Of a stretch of DNA of 64,000 nucleotides, positions 17,319 to 26,956 are shown piece by piece; position 1 is the stretch's first letter, and each line of letters starts with the position of its first letter. The notes below the pieces were generated by a model. That model was not told where the DNA came from. It was given only the letters and a program-made list of their open reading frames with translations, and ran no database searches. The stretch covers positions 186,001 to 250,000 of the forward strand of contig NZ_QTVN01000001.1 in the NCBI RefSeq assembly GCF_003460605.1, in the 5' to 3' direction. The stretch comes from Ruminococcus sp. AF31-8BH. GTDB taxonomy: Bacteria > Bacillota > Clostridia > Lachnospirales > Lachnospiraceae. Made by a program: the position numbers and the translations under genes.

Positions 17319-17483
17319 AACCTCACCCCTTCAAAAAGTCAATCACGTTTTTTGAGCTTTTATTCGCAGTTTTATCACGTTTTTCATTACTATTTTAGCA
17401 CAAAAATCACGTTTTATGTATATTAAATTATTTAAACCTTTATCCGCTTTCCTATCAGCCACAAGCAGACTAGAGTGTGTTTG

Positions 17484-17527
17484 AAAAAAAATTCCGGCAA
17501 ACAATGTCCTTCCACCGTTTGCCGGAA
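17484..17527 (-). terminator. Terminator of the GH42 gene
   Basis: TTCCGGCAAAC (17492-17502) and GTTTGCCGGAA (17517-17527) form an 11-pair stem followed by eight T on the minus strand (complement of 17484-17491). Confidence 0.9.
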
Positions 17528-17545
17528 CTTTTTTAAGATTTCTTT

Positions 17546-19585
17546 TTATGCTTCTTCCACAATTTTCACGCCCCACGCTGGCATTTGAAGGGCAGCCCCC
17601 TTTTCTACGGATGTATTTTCCAACAGTTCTTCGCCGTTCTTATATTCATAGGGCATTTCCAGCTCCACAGCACAATAATTCAGGAAATAACGAATAGTTT
17701 TACCCAGATCGTTGGTACCTTTTCGCACAATGATTGGGTAATGATACTTTGGGATTTCCACACCGGCTTCCGGAAGCACGGCTTTATAAACAGCCTTCAG
17801 TGTATCTTCATCTGTCATGCAGCCGATGTATACGGCCTGGCCTTTTCCGTAGTGGTTTCGGGTGATAGCGGCGTAATCTTTCCAATTATAGTGCTCGTAA
17901 GATGCCAGCACTTCTGCTCCCTCCGAAACCAGAAGCTCCATAAATACATTCGCAGCTGGGTGTGCATTGCCTTTCTGATCTGTTTTTTTCGGAATAATTT
18001 CCCCTGTTAAGCCCACATTTTTCGGGAAAGTGAACTGATCGTAATGGACTCCGAAGCAGTTGCTCAGAATATGCGGCTGTACCTCATGGCTTACCTTCAC
18101 ATTTTCGTTTGCAAAAGCACTCTTGAAGGACGCAATCAAAGTTCCTCCATTTTCCACGTACTGATTCAGTCGGTTCAGCAATTCGTCCGGTGCCGCATAA
18201 AGGGCAGGTACCACAATTGCCTTGTACTGATCCAGATTCTCAGATTCCGGCCATATAAAATCACATTCCACATTCATTCGATACAAAGTGTCGTACATCC
18301 AGCGCATTACATCATTGTAGCCGATTCCACCGTTTCCGGCTGCCCCCGGTGCCTGGTTTTGGATACCAAACCATTTCAATGCAGTAAGTGCTTCATTGCT
18401 CACAAGCACTGCCACATCATTTTTCTTTTTCAGATTTACCAGATGCTCTCCAAGACGGGCAAACTCATTTCCAATTATGCAGGCTTCCCGGTAAGTCGCA
18501 TTTTCCTGGAAATCATGACTGAGAAGCCCCTTCCAGTAAGTTTCGCAGGCATTATGAATAGAATGCCAATGCCAGTACATCACGCAGTTTGCGCCAGATG
18601 CCAGGTGGCTGTACGCCTGCAGACGCAGCTGACCTTTATAGGGGGTCCAGCCTGGAAATCCCTGTGCTTCCGTTTCAAGCACCAGGTAATTGTCCTGCTT
18701 CAGGGAGCGGATCAGATCTCCGCCAAATGCAATCTCTGTTCCTGTAAGGTTATCCTGTGTAGGATGATAAATATCGGTTCCTGCAATCGTCAGGCATCTG
18801 GAAGCATGGAGATGATTAACATCTGGCTGCACTCCATAAGAAAATCCACGCCACTCAAAATCAAGATTATGTGTAATAAACTGATCCTCTCTTTTGTATT
18901 CATTCACAATATCTGCCTGCCAGCTAAGGAACCTGTCAACCAAGGTTCTCTGGAATTTTTCAAATTCTGCGCCAAGGCTTCCATTGATCGTACCACGTAC
19001 ATCCGGGAAATCTTCCCAGGCATTGATCCGATTGCTCCAATAGTCAAGGCCGAATTCATAATTTAAAGCATCCAGATCATCATGAAATTTTTCGCGAAGA
19101 TACTTTACAAACTGCTCCTGCACATTTTTCCCTGCTGTTCCGTAATACTTGGTTTCATTATCCACCTGAAAACCAATAACACATTTTCTGTGAGCAGTGC
19201 GTTTCATCAGTTCACGAATCACCCGTTCTGCATAAAAAAGATACACCGGATGGGTAATGTCCATGATCTGACGGGCACCGTAAATGCCTCTTCCTCTTAC
19301 TGTTTCAGCCAGCACCTCCGGATGCGCCTTCACCATCCAGGTAGGAACTGCGTAGGTAGGCGTACCAATGATCACATTGATTCCTGCAGCTTCCATGGCG
19401 TCCATTACTCTTTCTACGTGGGAGAAATCAAATATGCCTGGCTGCGGTTCACAGGTGCTCCATGTAGACTCCGCAATTCGAACGGTGTTGATTCCCGCTT
19501 TTTTCATCATTTCCACATCTTTGTCCAGGCGGTCATATGGCATATATTCGTCGTAGTATGCTGCTCCGTAAAGAAGTTCTTTCAT
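17546..19585 (-). CDS. GH42 beta-galactosidase
   Basis: This 679-residue cytoplasmic enzyme should hydrolyse terminal beta-galactosides. The TIM barrel begins at the N-terminus (LLYGAAYYDEYMPYDRLDKD). The acid/base Glu144 lies in FQVDNETKYYG and the nucleophile, probably Glu304, in LVLETEAQGFPGW. A trimerisation domain (about 385-600) and a small C-terminal beta domain follow. The start MKELLYG is chosen because GGAGG lies seven bases upstream; longer readings overlap that site. It is single on its transcript, with a terminator below and a GH43-like lipoprotein gene upstream on the same strand. Confidence 0.92.
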   Translation of the reverse strand: MKELLYGAAYYDEYMPYDRLDKDVEMMKKAGINTVRIAESTWSTCEPQPGIFDFSHVERVMDAMEAAGINVIIGTPTYAVPTWMVKAHPEVLAETVRGRGIYGARQIMDITHPVYLFYAERVIRELMKRTAHRKCVIGFQVDNETKYYGTAGKNVQEQFVKYLREKFHDDLDALNYEFGLDYWSNRINAWEDFPDVRGTINGSLGAEFEKFQRTLVDRFLSWQADIVNEYKREDQFITHNLDFEWRGFSYGVQPDVNHLHASRCLTIAGTDIYHPTQDNLTGTEIAFGGDLIRSLKQDNYLVLETEAQGFPGWTPYKGQLRLQAYSHLASGANCVMYWHWHSIHNACETYWKGLLSHDFQENATYREACIIGNEFARLGEHLVNLKKKNDVAVLVSNEALTALKWFGIQNQAPGAAGNGGIGYNDVMRWMYDTLYRMNVECDFIWPESENLDQYKAIVVPALYAAPDELLNRLNQYVENGGTLIASFKSAFANENVKVSHEVQPHILSNCFGVHYDQFTFPKNVGLTGEIIPKKTDQKGNAHPAANVFMELLVSEGAEVLASYEHYNWKDYAAITRNHYGKGQAVYIGCMTDEDTLKAVYKAVLPEAGVEIPKYHYPIIVRKGTNDLGKTIRYFLNYCAVELEMPYEYKNGEELLENTSVEKGAALQMPAWGVKIVEEA

Positions 19586-19752
19586 GTTCATCCTCCATCT
19601 TTCCATCGTTTGCTATTATTGATTGTAACAAATTTGGGTTCCTGTTTATATCATATATTTCAGCAATTTATCATTTTTCTCATATATAATTTCTGTTCAT
19701 TGGCCGCATGCCGCAAGATATTCTTTATGAACAAAATCTGTTCTTCGGACCT

Positions 19753-20988
19753 TTATTGGAGTATAAATTCTGATTCCCACTGAATTTCTACCTTATTGCC
19801 GTTGAAAGCAAGAGGCAGCCAGATGTATCTGGAATCTGCCAGATCCGTGCTGTTCCAGCGGTCTCCGAAGTAAATCCACTGACCGGATTTCGTCTGGAAA
19901 ACGCAGGTGCTCTGGGTGTCAAAGGTAATGTCTCCATCTTTTCCCAGGCAAGGGTTTCCGTCGTTTTTCCATTCGCCGAAAATCTCATCTGCGGACCAGA
20001 CCCGCGCCTGGTTGGACATCCATCCTGTGGTGCTGGAGGACATAAAGTAGTACCGCCCGTTTTCTCCCTTGAAAAGAACCGGAGCTTCCCGCATGGAGCC
20101 TGGGAAAAGGCGGATGAAATCTTCCTTGTAAACTGCCTCCTCCGGGTCTGCGGACAGGTATGTGTATTCCTCATTCAGCTTGGAAATGTACATGGTTTTG
20201 TTGTTTTCGCTGGTGTAGGCAATGTAAGCGATTCCGTCATCATCCTTGAAAAGGTTCATGTCTCGAGCTTCGCCTTTGGATGAGGGGAAACAGTCGATCT
20301 GGCCTTTTGGACACTGACTGAGACGGTATCTTCCAAGGAAACGAAAAGGACCTGCGAGGGAGTCGCTGATGGCTACGCCTGCCATTCCTACGTCATATTT
20401 GTAGAAATTTTTCTCAGTGCTGTCATCGCTGTGAAACCAGATTACGTATTTGTCGGTTTCCTCGTTGTACAGCATTTTCGGGCGCTCGATTACGGTATTT
20501 TTGTTGATGCAGTTATAGACTTCGTCCAGTTCTTCCTGGCTGTAATCCTGGTAAAGTTCCTGGAAATAGGAATCTTCCTCCAGCTGTTTCCGGGATTCCA
20601 CTGCCCGAAGGACATCGCCCTGGAATTCCCAGTGGTACAGGTCATCGGATGTGTAGACTGCCACATCGTTGCCGAAATGGCCGGAGGACTTATCCTCGCC
20701 TACCCATACGTATTTCTCTGTTTTTCCGCCGTTGCCGTCTGGCACTGACATGAGCTGGATCTGGCCGCCGTGGGCCTGGATGGAATTACCGTCTGTGTCA
20801 AGCCAGGCGGCACCAGGGAGAATTGTGTCTTTCCCATCCACTGGCATTTGTAATTCTTCATTTACATACAACTGCGCACTCCCCTTCCCCAAACCGGAAA
20901 ACAGGTCTGCGATGTCATAGAGTCCGCAGCCGCTTAAAGTTAAAGACGCTGTTATACAAACAGCTAATAGACCACCTATTTTTTTCAA
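19753..20988 (-). CDS. GH43-like lipoprotein (galactanase-type clade)
   Basis: This 411-residue protein has a lipobox LSGC (Cys21), so it should sit on the outer membrane face. The five-bladed propeller shows GH43 features: AHGGQIQLM near residue 73, ERPKMLYNEETDKYVIWFH, ARDMNLFKDDDGIAYIAY and SMREAPVLFK. This pattern recalls the GH43_24/34 group that includes exo-beta-1,3-galactanases. The GH42 gene downstream supports a beta-galactoside theme. Its start overlaps the stop of the upstream membrane protein by four bases. The subfamily assignment is from memory of motifs. Confidence 0.75.
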   Translation of the reverse strand: MKKIGGLLAVCITASLTLSGCGLYDIADLFSGLGKGSAQLYVNEELQMPVDGKDTILPGAAWLDTDGNSIQAHGGQIQLMSVPDGNGGKTEKYVWVGEDKSSGHFGNDVAVYTSDDLYHWEFQGDVLRAVESRKQLEEDSYFQELYQDYSQEELDEVYNCINKNTVIERPKMLYNEETDKYVIWFHSDDSTEKNFYKYDVGMAGVAISDSLAGPFRFLGRYRLSQCPKGQIDCFPSSKGEARDMNLFKDDDGIAYIAYTSENNKTMYISKLNEEYTYLSADPEEAVYKEDFIRLFPGSMREAPVLFKGENGRYYFMSSSTTGWMSNQARVWSADEIFGEWKNDGNPCLGKDGDITFDTQSTCVFQTKSGQWIYFGDRWNSTDLADSRYIWLPLAFNGNKVEIQWESEFILQ

Positions 20989-21587
20989 AATATACCTCCC
21001 AATGCTGGCAGAACAGGAAATGCAGCTATCAAAACCAGCCCCAGACAGAACAATATTTTTCTTATAAGACTGTCGTTATTTTCTTTCAGCCGTGCTATTG
21101 TTAGAATCAAAAGCCCAATTCCATAAGGCATCAACGCCACACTATTGATTCCGCAAAATACAGCCAACAGTGCTGCTGCCAGTGAAACCAGCAATTCCAG
21201 AGCTTTTCCCCACACTGCTTCCTGAATTCCTCTGGTTTTCCACATCCATCCCAGCCAAATTCCACACAGCACTACGCTTCCAACTGCTGCCGCACGCATA
21301 CAGCCGTTCATCCAGTCATCGCCTGTGGCATAAATAATTACCGCAGGGAACGCCCAGAACATTCCGAATATGTATAATATCCTGCTTAACAAACCAATCA
21401 GCTTCTGTTCTCTGCTGCCAAACCTTTTCCCTGCCTGCGCCATATCCAATATTTCCCCGAGAATGCAAAGTCCCATCCCCGCAACCACATACATCATGGT
21501 AAAAGACGGACTAAACACCATCCCCCGATACGCCGCCGCGAAGCAGACAATAAAACCAATTATAAATGCAAGATTCGTTTTTCTCAT
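20985..21587 (-). CDS. Hypothetical six-span membrane protein
   Basis: This 200-residue protein is hydrophobic with about six predicted spans separated by short loops (for example AGKRFGSREQKLIG near residue 55). I do not recognise the family. It is translationally coupled to the GH43-like lipoprotein by the four-base overlap at 20985-20988, so the two are made together. No transport or catalytic motif is visible. Confidence 0.7.
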   Translation of the reverse strand: MRKTNLAFIIGFIVCFAAAYRGMVFSPSFTMMYVVAGMGLCILGEILDMAQAGKRFGSREQKLIGLLSRILYIFGMFWAFPAVIIYATGDDWMNGCMRAAAVGSVVLCGIWLGWMWKTRGIQEAVWGKALELLVSLAAALLAVFCGINSVALMPYGIGLLILTIARLKENNDSLIRKILFCLGLVLIAAFPVLPALGGIF

Positions 21588-21769
21588 ATTCTGCTACCTC
21601 AAAAATTGTACTTTCTTAAGTATAACAGTCTTTCTTCGGAAAAGCTATCTTAATCTTTTTGAAATGGCTGGAGCACTTCAAACATCGCCTTGTAACTTAT
21701 GGGGAATATAGTATAATTAAGATAGTTATTTGAAATATAATGAAATCTGATTTCGTTTATATAAATGTT

Positions 21770-21809
21770 ATGATATAGATGCCAAAAGGTCTTTTTACAC
21801 TGATATCAT
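21770..21809. repeat. 40-bp nested palindromic intergenic repeat, copy 1
   Basis: ATGATAT ... ATATCAT outer arms enclose CAAAAGGTCTTTT. The reverse complement of a 40-bp block at 56252-56291 matches it at 33 of 40 positions by eye. It lies about 30 bases upstream of the PIG-L gene. Confidence 0.7.
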
Positions 21810-21839
21810 ACTAATAAAAGCAGAAATGGAGTACCTTAC

Positions 21840-22601
21840 ATGAACAATCATTTTTCCGCCAGTTCCAACGCTGGCAGAATTCTTTCCTGGCTGGCGCGGC
21901 ACTGGAAACGGCTGCTGGCTGCAATTGTGATACTGGCTGCGATTGCCTTTGCCGGACATGAATTTTATCTTTTTTATCCTTATCTGAATCTGCCCCATGT
22001 AACAACTGCCGACCTGGATGCCCTTGATCTGGACGGGTACGACAAGGTGATGTTTGTGGCGCACCCGGACGATGATCTGCTCTGGGGCGGACGGCATTTG
22101 ATTGAGGATGATTATCTGGTAGTGTGCATGACCCGGGGAAATGATCCTGTGCGAAGCGCAGAGTTTAAATCCGTGATGGAAGCCACTGGGGACAAATATC
22201 TGATTCTTTCCTACCCTGACAAAATCGGAAAAGATCGCAGCAGCTGGAGTTACTGGAAAAAGGATATGGAATCCGATATTGCCACTGTTCTGAACTATAA
22301 AGATTGGAAACAGATTGCCACCCACAATGCAGATGGTGAGTACGGTCATCACCACCACCAGATGACTCACCAGCTTGTAGAAGAAGCCTATAAAGAGACA
22401 AACTGCGGTGCTGATTTCTATTCTTTTGGAAAGTATTATGTAAACGACAAGATTCCCTACGACCTTGAGGAAATGCCTAAAGACCTTTACATCCAGAAGC
22501 GCAAACTGGCTAAGCTCTACGCCAGCCAACGGACTACCGTAAGAAAGATGTATCATATGCTGCCGTATGAATACTGGCAGGAGATAGCAATAGAAAAATA
22601 A
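21840..22601 (+). CDS. PIG-L/LmbE-family deacetylase with N-terminal membrane anchor
   Basis: This 253-residue protein has one hydrophobic span near residues 20-45 and then a LmbE-type domain. Zinc ligands are in VAHPDDDLLWGG near residue 77 and in the downstream HHHHQMTHQL. The Arg-rich MTRGNDPVRSAEFKSVM segment is typical. Members remove N-acetyl groups from sugars or glycoconjugates. The anchor suggests action at the membrane, possibly on a cell-surface glycan. The ribosome binding site GGAG lies before the ATG. The substrate is unknown. Confidence 0.87.
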   Translation: MNNHFSASSNAGRILSWLARHWKRLLAAIVILAAIAFAGHEFYLFYPYLNLPHVTTADLDALDLDGYDKVMFVAHPDDDLLWGGRHLIEDDYLVVCMTRGNDPVRSAEFKSVMEATGDKYLILSYPDKIGKDRSSWSYWKKDMESDIATVLNYKDWKQIATHNADGEYGHHHHQMTHQLVEEAYKETNCGADFYSFGKYYVNDKIPYDLEEMPKDLYIQKRKLAKLYASQRTTVRKMYHMLPYEYWQEIAIEK

Positions 22602-22613
22602 TGTATAACAACA

Positions 22614-22650
22614 ACGGGCAGGCAACTCAACTAAGAGCTGCTGCCCGTTT
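22614..22650 (+). terminator. Terminator of the PIG-L gene
   Basis: ACGGGCAG (22614-22621) and CTGCCCGT (22641-22648) form an eight-pair stem followed by a short T tract. Confidence 0.7.
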
Positions 22651-22655
22651 CTAAC

Positions 22656-23027
22656 TTATTCTTGCTCAATCAGCACTGTTTTTCCCGAAAACGCAAATCC
22701 CAAATGCCTGATATCTTCTTTTCGAATTCCCCGTGTTAAAAGCTCCGCATCATAATTTCTTTCCACAATCTGCTGTAAAGCGTTCTGTGCAGTTTCCTCC
22801 AGATTCTTTTCACGCTTTGCTTTATGCACTTTAAACTCTATTACGTATGCTCTTTTATTTTCCTCCAAAGGCTCCAGCATGATATCGTATCGTCCCAGAC
22901 CGCTTTCCCGATTGGAGGTAATTCTGTATTTATCTGCAAGGTCGACCATCAGTCCCAGTACAAAGCCATGATAAAACCGCTCCGGTTCCTGCTGCTCCGC
23001 ATTTTTCCCGAACCGATATGTATGTAT
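22656..23027 (-). pseudogene. C-terminal fragment of an AAA-ATPase-like/PD-(D/E)XK nuclease protein
   Basis: The open frame extends above the ATG at 22949 to 23027, where a stop closes it. It reads GKNAEQQEPERFYHGFVLGL before MVDLADKYRITSNRESG. This matches the conserved end of proteins with an N-terminal AAA-ATPase-like domain and C-terminal PDDEXK_9 nuclease. The nuclease core RYDIMLEP ... YVIEFKV is present with catalytic Asp, Glu and Lys. About three-quarters of the usual protein, including the ATPase part, is absent. It is a truncated remnant; these genes are often duplicated in gut Clostridia. Confidence 0.8.
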
Positions 23028-23090
23028 TCATTATGGCACACTTAGAGAGTAAACTCAATCTGAAAAAGTTTAAATTAATACATAGCAATA

Positions 23091-23119
23091 GGCGGGTGGC
23101 TCGTCTGGGAGCACCCGCC
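23091..23119 (-). terminator. Probable terminator of the repeat-protein gene
   Basis: GGCGGGTG (23091-23098) and CACCCGCC (23112-23119) form a GC-rich stem just below the stop at 23135. The T tract on the minus strand is weak. Confidence 0.5.
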
Positions 23120-23134
23120 CGTTAAAGGAATTAC

Positions 23135-26100
23135 TTATCTGGTTTTCTTTTTGAATTTCTGAAGTATTATTAGTATTCCTTCTGCTGACAAGAACAATAC
23201 AAGTATCCAGATTATTATTTTGCTTTCATCCCCTGTTTTTGTATTTGTTTCTTCCGGTGCTGTAGTCGGAGTCGGTGTAGCAGTTACAACCGAAGAAGCT
23301 GCAACAATAGAAGGCGCATCCGTTGGTGATGGCTCTACAGTCGGTGATGGCTCTAGCGGAGCTTTTTCAATGACAAATCCGGTGGTTGCGGAACCACTTT
23401 CAGAATTAATACTTAATGTATGTACTCCAACTGATAGTGCAGAAAGAAATTCTGAATGCAAAGTTATAATTGTACTTCCTTCTTTTTTGTCATAATTATT
23501 TTCATTAACAACTTCGTTATCAATTGTTACATTAATAAACTCTGAAAATGGGGCACTTGAACAGAAGGAAAGCGTTTTTCCGGAGTTTACTTGCCATTTT
23601 TCATTATATCCATCTATTATTCTCGGCGGTTCGGATTTTATAGCTCTTTTATACCCGCAAATTTTGCAAGCACTATCCTTTTCATTCTCATAAATATGGT
23701 CTGCTTCTTCTATTCTTTTCTGGCATACAGCACATTCTTTCCAGTGTTTGTCAGCATTTAACAACCAGTTCTCTCCGCCTTTATGACCTTCTGCCGAAAT
23801 CTTGATAGTATCGAGACTGCCAATTTCATTTATTCCCTCTTTGTCCTGATATAATTTACCACATACACGACATGTGTAGTATTCTTCATAGCCGGGTTCC
23901 ACACAGGTTGCTTCTTTCTTCTCTGTCTTTTCTAAGGCATGTCCTTGCGCTGAGATTTCTACCGGACTGCTGATTTCCTTTGTTCCTCCTTCATCTGCAA
24001 AGAGTTTCTGACAGGTTTTGCACTTCCAATAGCTTTCGTAGCCTCTCTCTGTACAGGTCGCTTCTTTCCTCTCCGTTTTTTCTAAAACATGTCCTTGTGA
24101 TGGAATTTTTATCGGCTCACTGATTTCCGTTATTCCCCCTTCATCTGCAAAGAGCTTCTGACAGGTTTTGCACTTCCAATAGCTTTCGTAGCCTCCCTCG
24201 GTACAGGTCGCTTCTTTCCTCTCCGTTTTTTCTAAAACATGTCCTTGTGATGGAATTTTTATCGGCTCACTGATTTCCGTTATTCCCCCTTCATCTGCAA
24301 AGAGCTTCTGACAGGTTTTGCACTTCCAATAGCTTTCGTAGCCTCCCTCGGTACAGGTCGCTTCTTTCCTCTCCGTTTTTTCTAAAACATGTCCTTGTGA
24401 TGGGATTTCTATCGCTCCGCTGATTTCCGTTGTTCCTCCTTCATCTGCGAAGAGCTTCTGGCAGGTTTTACACTTCCAATAGCTTTCATAACCGGGTTTC
24501 ACACAGGTTCCTTCCTTTTTCTCTGTCTTTTCTAAGGCATGTCCATATGCTGGGATTTCTACCGGACTGAGGATTTCCGTTGTTCCTCCTTCGTCTGCGA
24601 AGAGCTTCTGGCAGGTTTTACACTTCCAATAGCTTTCGTAGCCTCCCTCTGTACAGGTCGCTTCCTTCTTCTCAGCCTTTTCTAAAGCATGTCCTTGTGC
24701 TGGAATTTCTACCGGAATGAGGATTTCTGTTGTTCCTCCTTCGTCTGCAAAGAGCCTCTGGCAGGTTTTACACTTCCAATAGCTTTCGTAGCCTCCCTCT
24801 GTACAGGTCGCTTCCTTATTCTCAGCCTTTTCTAAAGCATGTCCTTGTGCTGGAATTTCTACCGGAATGAGGATTTCTGTTGTTCCTCCTTCGTCTGCAA
24901 AGAGCCTCTGGCAGGTTTTACACTTCCAATAGCTTTCGTAGCCTCCCTCTGTACAGGTCGCTTCCTTATTCTCAGCCTTTTCTAAAGCATGTCCTTGTGC
25001 TGGAATTTCTACCGGAATGAGGATTTCTGTTGTTCCTCCTTCGTCTGCAAAGAGCCTCTGGCAGGTTTTACACTTCCAATAGCTTTCGCAGCCTCCCTCT
25101 GTACAGGTCGCTTCCTTCTTCTCAGCCTTTTCTAAGGCATGTCCTTGTGCTGGAATTTCTACCGGAATGAGGATTTCTGTTGTTCCTCCTTCGTCTGCAA
25201 AGAGCTTCTGGCAGGTTTTACACTTCCAATAGCTTTCGTAACCGGGTTCCACACAGGTTGCTTCCTTTTTCTCTGTCTTTTCTAAGGCATGTCCTTGTGC
25301 CGAGATTTCTACCGGACTGATGATTTCTGTTGTTCCTCCTTCGTCTGCAAAAAGCTTCTGGCAGGTTTTACACTTCCAATAGCTTTCGTAGCCTCCCTCG
25401 GTACAGGTTGCTTCCTTCTTCTCAGCCTTTTCTAAAGCATGTCCATATGCTGGAATTTCTACCGGACTGAGGATTTCCGTTGTTCCTCCTTCATCTGCGA
25501 AAAGCTTCTGGCAATTCGTACAACTCCAGTATCCTTCGTAGCCTCCCTCGGTACAGGTTGCTTCTTCTTTCTCGATTTTTTCAAGATTATGGTCTAACGC
25601 CTGAATTACTTCACTATCCTTGGTTGCTGTGCAATTTTTACAGTGAATGGATTTGACACCATCTTCTGTACAAGTTGCTGGTTGGTCAATTGTAAAATCG
25701 TCCTCCCAGTCATGTGAAGCTAATTCTCCATATGCCTCACCACAAGTCTGGCAAATCGCTTGTTCTGTGCAGCTTGCCAAACCGCCTGTATGCTCACACA
25801 CATATCCGCACTCTTCACAAATTCCACTGTTCCACTCATGTACCTCTTCAGCCACGATCACTGCACCACAGCAATTCCATCTCTTTTCATGGCTGACAGC
25901 AGTCTTTATCCACTCTTCATTTCCCTCATCGTGCTCGCATTGAAATCCACAATCCAAACAGCCTCCTGCCTCCCATTTGTGCTGTCCATAACTGTCCTTC
26001 CACTGAATATCAGTAGTTGGACAATCTGGATCTATACAATTGTGCCAATGATGGGTTTTATCAGATTCCCAGGCCGAATCCGCTGTATGAGTATGGAAAG

Positions 26101-26659
26101 TCAGTTTTTCTATCCATCCTGTATTATTCTCACCTACCTGAACACTATCTTCCCATTGCTTTTGTGTGCCGTGATAGTAAATCGTTTGTATAGAATCCCA
26201 AGTTTCAAATATATTTGAACCAATTTTTATAACACTGTCTGCAATCCTGACATCAGTACAAGAATGCCCCGAAAAACTATATGCACCAACATTTGTTACT
26301 CCCGTGTCAATTACTATTGATATTATGGGGCATTCTACAGTTTCATCATTTAACGCCCACGGTGCGTCGCTGACGCTTGCATAATCTAAAGCATCTCCGC
26401 TTCCGCTAATAGTCAGTATCCCCTTATCATCCAAAGTCCATCTTACATTATCTCCAGCGACTCCACAAATACCGCTTTTCATTACGTTATCTGACGCTTC
26501 AGGCTCATTTTCTCTTTCCGTGGTCACAACACAGGCTTCAGGAGATTCTATATTTTCTGCCCAAATGGCAACAGGAAAATTCAATGCTGAGCCTACCATA
26601 ATAAAAAACATCCCCAAAGCTTCTGTTTTTCTTATTTTCTTTAGTCCCTTTATTTTCAT
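23135..26659 (-). CDS. Large cell-surface protein with twelve 50-residue Cys-containing repeats
   Basis: This 1174-residue protein has a signal peptide (residues 1-33), a BspA-like leucine-rich segment at about 60-170 (GVTNVGAYSFSGHSCTDVRI), and several degenerate CxxC stretches. Twelve tandem repeats follow with the pattern KEATCxExGYxxYWxCxxCxxLFADEGG. A beta-sandwich-like region, a Pro/Thr-rich stalk and a C-terminal NTKTGD, hydrophobic span and KFKKKTR tail complete it. The end resembles a sortase signal but lacks the Pro of LPxTG/NPxTG. The paired Cys in each repeat could bind metal. It is probably wall- or membrane-anchored and adhesive; function is unknown. A hairpin lies in its 5' leader (26708-26741). 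Confidence 0.85.
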   Translation of the reverse strand: MKIKGLKKIRKTEALGMFFIMVGSALNFPVAIWAENIESPEACVVTTERENEPEASDNVMKSGICGVAGDNVRWTLDDKGILTISGSGDALDYASVSDAPWALNDETVECPIISIVIDTGVTNVGAYSFSGHSCTDVRIADSVIKIGSNIFETWDSIQTIYYHGTQKQWEDSVQVGENNTGWIEKLTFHTHTADSAWESDKTHHWHNCIDPDCPTTDIQWKDSYGQHKWEAGGCLDCGFQCEHDEGNEEWIKTAVSHEKRWNCCGAVIVAEEVHEWNSGICEECGYVCEHTGGLASCTEQAICQTCGEAYGELASHDWEDDFTIDQPATCTEDGVKSIHCKNCTATKDSEVIQALDHNLEKIEKEEATCTEGGYEGYWSCTNCQKLFADEGGTTEILSPVEIPAYGHALEKAEKKEATCTEGGYESYWKCKTCQKLFADEGGTTEIISPVEISAQGHALEKTEKKEATCVEPGYESYWKCKTCQKLFADEGGTTEILIPVEIPAQGHALEKAEKKEATCTEGGCESYWKCKTCQRLFADEGGTTEILIPVEIPAQGHALEKAENKEATCTEGGYESYWKCKTCQRLFADEGGTTEILIPVEIPAQGHALEKAENKEATCTEGGYESYWKCKTCQRLFADEGGTTEILIPVEIPAQGHALEKAEKKEATCTEGGYESYWKCKTCQKLFADEGGTTEILSPVEIPAYGHALEKTEKKEGTCVKPGYESYWKCKTCQKLFADEGGTTEISGAIEIPSQGHVLEKTERKEATCTEGGYESYWKCKTCQKLFADEGGITEISEPIKIPSQGHVLEKTERKEATCTEGGYESYWKCKTCQKLFADEGGITEISEPIKIPSQGHVLEKTERKEATCTERGYESYWKCKTCQKLFADEGGTKEISSPVEISAQGHALEKTEKKEATCVEPGYEEYYTCRVCGKLYQDKEGINEIGSLDTIKISAEGHKGGENWLLNADKHWKECAVCQKRIEEADHIYENEKDSACKICGYKRAIKSEPPRIIDGYNEKWQVNSGKTLSFCSSAPFSEFINVTIDNEVVNENNYDKKEGSTIITLHSEFLSALSVGVHTLSINSESGSATTGFVIEKAPLEPSPTVEPSPTDAPSIVAASSVVTATPTPTTAPEETNTKTGDESKIIIWILVLFLSAEGILIILQKFKKKTR
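23786..25591 (-). repeat. Twelve tandem 150-bp coding repeats
   Basis: Repeat units begin with a His codon at 25591 and then every 150 bases down to 23941. The last unit is 52 codons. Units 5 and 6 (from 24991 and 24841) give identical proteins, as do units 9 and 10 (from 24391 and 24241). This points to recent duplication or homogenisation. Units 3, 8 and 12 share a VEPGYE/VKPGYE variant, hinting at a higher-order pattern. Confidence 0.95.
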
Positions 26660-26707
26660 AAGCTCCCTCCTAACCTTTTATAATGTTATTCCTATCTTGA
26701 TATCTAT

Positions 26708-26741
26708 GAATTGCTCAGCAGCAAAGCTGCTCCCGCAATTC
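26708..26741 (-). promoter_or_regulatory. Hairpin in the 5' leader of the repeat-protein gene
   Basis: GAATTGC, AGCAGC, GCTGCT and GCAATTC form a two-part stem about 50 bases upstream of the ATG. No T tract follows. Its role is unknown; it could stabilise or control the mRNA. Confidence 0.4.
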
Positions 26742-26840
26742 TCAAGCACTCGTAATCCCCTGATATTATTATAATCAATTATACAGTATTTTTTATATAT
26801 TCACAATAATTTTGCGACAATTTATTTATGAAACAAAAAG

Positions 26841-26882
26841 CTGCATACACATTTGAGTGTAATACTCTTAATGTGTATGCAG
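26841..26882 (-). terminator. Terminator of glgP
   Basis: CTGCATACACAT (26841-26852) and ATGTGTATGCAG (26871-26882) form a perfect 12-pair stem, ending CTTTTTG on the minus strand. Confidence 0.88.
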
Positions 26883-26956
26883 CCTTTATTCTGCTTTTTA
26901 TACACTTACAGTTAATCCACCGTACCCATTCAGATCCGATGTCTGACTTCTCTTAT

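Noticed and set aside
21795..22625. A 276-codon minus-strand open frame
   Set aside because: It covers the PIG-L deacetylase gene on the other strand and has no recognisable domain.
23786..25591. Regularly spaced repeats that could suggest CRISPR
   Set aside because: The 150-bp unit is continuous without spacers and keeps one reading frame, so it is a coding tandem repeat.
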